64,000 nt of DNA from positions 806,001 to 870,000 of the forward strand of contig NC_009719.1 of assembly GCF_000017565.1 (NCBI RefSeq). The letters are read 5' to 3'. Shown in pieces: positions 62,532-64,000 of the stretch (the stretch's first letter is position 1; each line of letters opens with the position of its first letter). The DNA is from Parvibaculum lavamentivorans DS-1. GTDB taxonomy: Bacteria; Pseudomonadota; Alphaproteobacteria; Parvibaculales; Parvibaculaceae. The notes beneath the pieces are model-generated. The model saw only the letters and a list, made by a program, of their open reading frames with translations. It searched no databases and had not been told where the DNA came from. Made by a program: the position numbers and the translations under genes.

Positions 62532-62722
62532 GGGCAAACCTCTGGTAACAAGAGTGGACTCAAGTCCGGCCTGGCCGTTTCCGCTCATTGCCCCTTTCGG
62601 GATGCCGCCTCGAGTGGCGGTCTGCATCTTGGTTCAAAGATATGCTGCATTGCACAAACTGACAAGATGTCAGTGAGTGAATATTTCGTGGCAGCGCATG
62701 ACTTTTTGACGCAGGGCATGAA

Positions 62723-62748
62723 AAAAAGGGCGGAAGACCGCCCTTTTT
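62723..62748 (-). terminator. intrinsic terminator of the acyl-CoA ligase gene
   Basis: Perfect 11-bp stem AAAAAGGGCGG/CCGCCCTTTTT with a 4-nt loop. On the minus strand it ends in a T run, 17 nt after the ligase stop at 62765. Confidence 0.92.
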
Positions 62749-62764
62749 ATTCGCGTGGGCGAGA

Positions 62765-64000
62765 TCAGATCTGGCGGCCCGCCTGCTGCCAATAGGGCTC
62801 GCGCAGCTTGCGCTTGAAGATCTTGCCCGAATCCTCGCGCGGCAGATCGTTCTGAAACTCGACCCGCTTCGGCACCTTGTAGCCGGCCACCCGCTCTCGG
62901 AGAAAGGCTTTGACGTCCGCTTCCGAAAGCCCGGCGCCCGGCTGCTGCTGGACGACGGCGCAGAGCGACTCCCCGAACTCCTCGTCCGGGATGCCGAAAA
63001 CCGCGCAATCGCCGACGCCCGGCATCTTGTGAAGCTCGGCCTCGATTTCGGCCGGGTAGATGTTGACCCCGCCCGAGATCACCATGTCCTTGGCGCGGTC
63101 GCAGAGATAGAGAAAGCCGTCTTCGTCGAGATAGCCGATATCGCCGAGTGCGATGAGGCCGGCCTTTTCGGCCTTGCGCCGCTTCTCGTCGTCGCCGTGA
63201 TAGGTGAAGTCGGGAATGGCGGGAATGCGGCAGACGATTTCGCCTGTCGCACCGGCTGCAAGCTCCTCGCCATTCTCGCCGAGCACCATGACCTTCGCGC
63301 CCTGGACCGCCTTGCCGACGGTGCCGGGATGCTTGAGATATTGTTCGGAGTTGCAGAAGACGACCGCGCCCGTTTCGGTGCCGCCGTAATATTCATTAAT
63401 GACGGGCCCCCACCAAGCGATCATGGCCTGCTTCACGTGAACGGGGCAGGGCGCCGCCGCATGAACGACGAAGCGCAGCGACGACAGGTCGTATTTTTTC
63501 TTTACCTCATCGGGCAATTTCAGCAGGCGGACGAACATGGTGGGCACCATGTGGAGATGCGTGACCTTGTAGGTGTCGATCATCTGCAGCAATTCTTCGG
63601 GATCGAAGCGGGGCTGCAGGATGACATTGGCGCCGACGCGGAAGGCGAAGAGCCCGTAGGCATTGGGCGCGGAGTGATACATGGGGCCGGTGACGACCGT
63701 GACCATGTTCTGCGGCTCGCCATATTCGGGGCTGAAACCCATGACGGTGCCGACGACCTGGCCCCAGGCGGCGGCCTGTTCCGCCGTCGGCGCGGCGCGG
63801 CGCACGCCCTTCGGATGGCCGGTGGTGCCGGATGTGTAGATCATCGAGCCGGGCGCCTCGGCGGGGCCGGCGGTGATCGGCGGGAACTGCGCGAGCCATT
63901 GGCCCCAGTCCTGCGTGCCGGCCGGGAGCTTCGCGGCTTCGGCGGAGAGACCATAGGCCGAGACGATTTCGGCCGGCGTCTCGACGACGAAAACGGGGAC
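62765..64000 (-). CDS. AMP-dependent acyl-CoA ligase, 5' end beyond window
   Basis: The frame is open to base 64000, so the N-terminal ~100 residues are missing. AMP loop MIYTSGTTGHPKGV (around 63805-63844), then NEYYGGTETGAV, GEIVCRIPAIPDF, DIGYLDEDGFLYLCDRAKDMVISGGVNIYPAEIE and the catalytic Lys in EDSGKIFKRKL. The branch is near bile-acid/medium-chain acyl-CoA synthetases (FadD-like) rather than feruloyl-CoA synthetase. Substrate unknown. A strong terminator follows. Confidence 0.93.
   Translation of the reverse strand, partial: VPVFVVETPAEIVSAYGLSAEAAKLPAGTQDWGQWLAQFPPITAGPAEAPGSMIYTSGTTGHPKGVRRAAPTAEQAAAWGQVVGTVMGFSPEYGEPQNMVTVVTGPMYHSAPNAYGLFAFRVGANVILQPRFDPEELLQMIDTYKVTHLHMVPTMFVRLLKLPDEVKKKYDLSSLRFVVHAAAPCPVHVKQAMIAWWGPVINEYYGGTETGAVVFCNSEQYLKHPGTVGKAVQGAKVMVLGENGEELAAGATGEIVCRIPAIPDFTYHGDDEKRRKAEKAGLIALGDIGYLDEDGFLYLCDRAKDMVISGGVNIYPAEIEAELHKMPGVGDCAVFGIPDEEFGESLCAVVQQQPGAGLSEADVKAFLRERVAGYKVPKRVEFQNDLPREDSGKIFKRKLREPYWQQAGRQI

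Overview
The window is 64 kb of GC-rich chromosome, densely coded on both strands. It has no rRNA or tRNA gene, CRISPR array, prophage or transposase that I can recognise. The gene content points to a free-living alphaproteobacterium: Usg, a TIGR02301-like secreted protein, bactofilin, a Zur with an alphaproteobacterial-style operator, and the block histone deacetylase-xseB-ispA-dxs-tlyA. The abundance of acyl-CoA ligases, acyl-CoA dehydrogenase and oxidoreductases suggests a heterotroph that degrades acids and aromatics, perhaps in or near Hyphomicrobiales/Parvibaculum. The genus is inference.

Layout. 1-4.1 kb: a truncated Lon-like protease followed by two tandem UspA-type stress proteins and a small unknown protein, one plus-strand stress operon. 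4.1-11.2 kb: a KAS III-like synthase, an FMN flavoprotein, bactofilin, 3-methyladenine glycosylase I and YgfZ, then a heptosyltransferase-like GT9 overlapping a dihydroorotase-like amidohydrolase, then Usg. 11.5-16.6 kb: a plus-strand catabolic run (AcuI-like reductase, feruloyl-CoA synthetase-like enzyme, LysE exporter, ThDP enzyme) closed by a strong bidirectional terminator. 16.7-26.5 kb: small envelope and secreted proteins, nitronate monooxygenase, periplasmic PQQ sugar dehydrogenase, lactate dehydrogenase, a MarR-SDR pair, and zur divergent from an SRAP protein with a Zur-box-like palindrome between them.

26.6-33.8 kb: a CNNM/CBS membrane protein, a D-2-hydroxyacid dehydrogenase, a GIY-YIG nuclease gene lying between palindromic repeats, a serine hydrolase, a VOC protein and threonylcarbamoyl-AMP synthase. 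33.9-44.4 kb: acyl-CoA dehydrogenase overlapping a GltS-type symporter, an MBL hydrolase, then the housekeeping run histone deacetylase-xseB-ispA-dxs-tlyA-RNA methyltransferase, which supplies isoprenoid precursors (DXP from Dxs, prenyl diphosphate from IspA). 44.4-52.6 kb: fabI-aroC and a membrane protein, a DnaJ-family protein, Sel1 and glycine-zipper envelope proteins, pdxH, a CDF metal transporter and an APH-AAA fusion. 52.6-53.4 kb: a two-gene module resembling a divergent HicA/HicB toxin-antitoxin pair. 53.5-64 kb: SDR, class III aminotransferase, amidase, a DmdB-like acyl-CoA ligase, MBL hydrolase, a MarR regulator with a perfect operator palindrome over its -10 box, and a second acyl-CoA ligase running off the right edge.

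The intergenic space carries several families of palindromic repeats. The most interesting are composite elements of about 85-138 bp with inverted ends beginning TGTCA and ending TGACA. Two of them, at 25.9 and 30.0 kb, are almost the same length and share their ends but not their middles. A GIY-YIG endonuclease gene sits between a lone half-unit and one complete copy.
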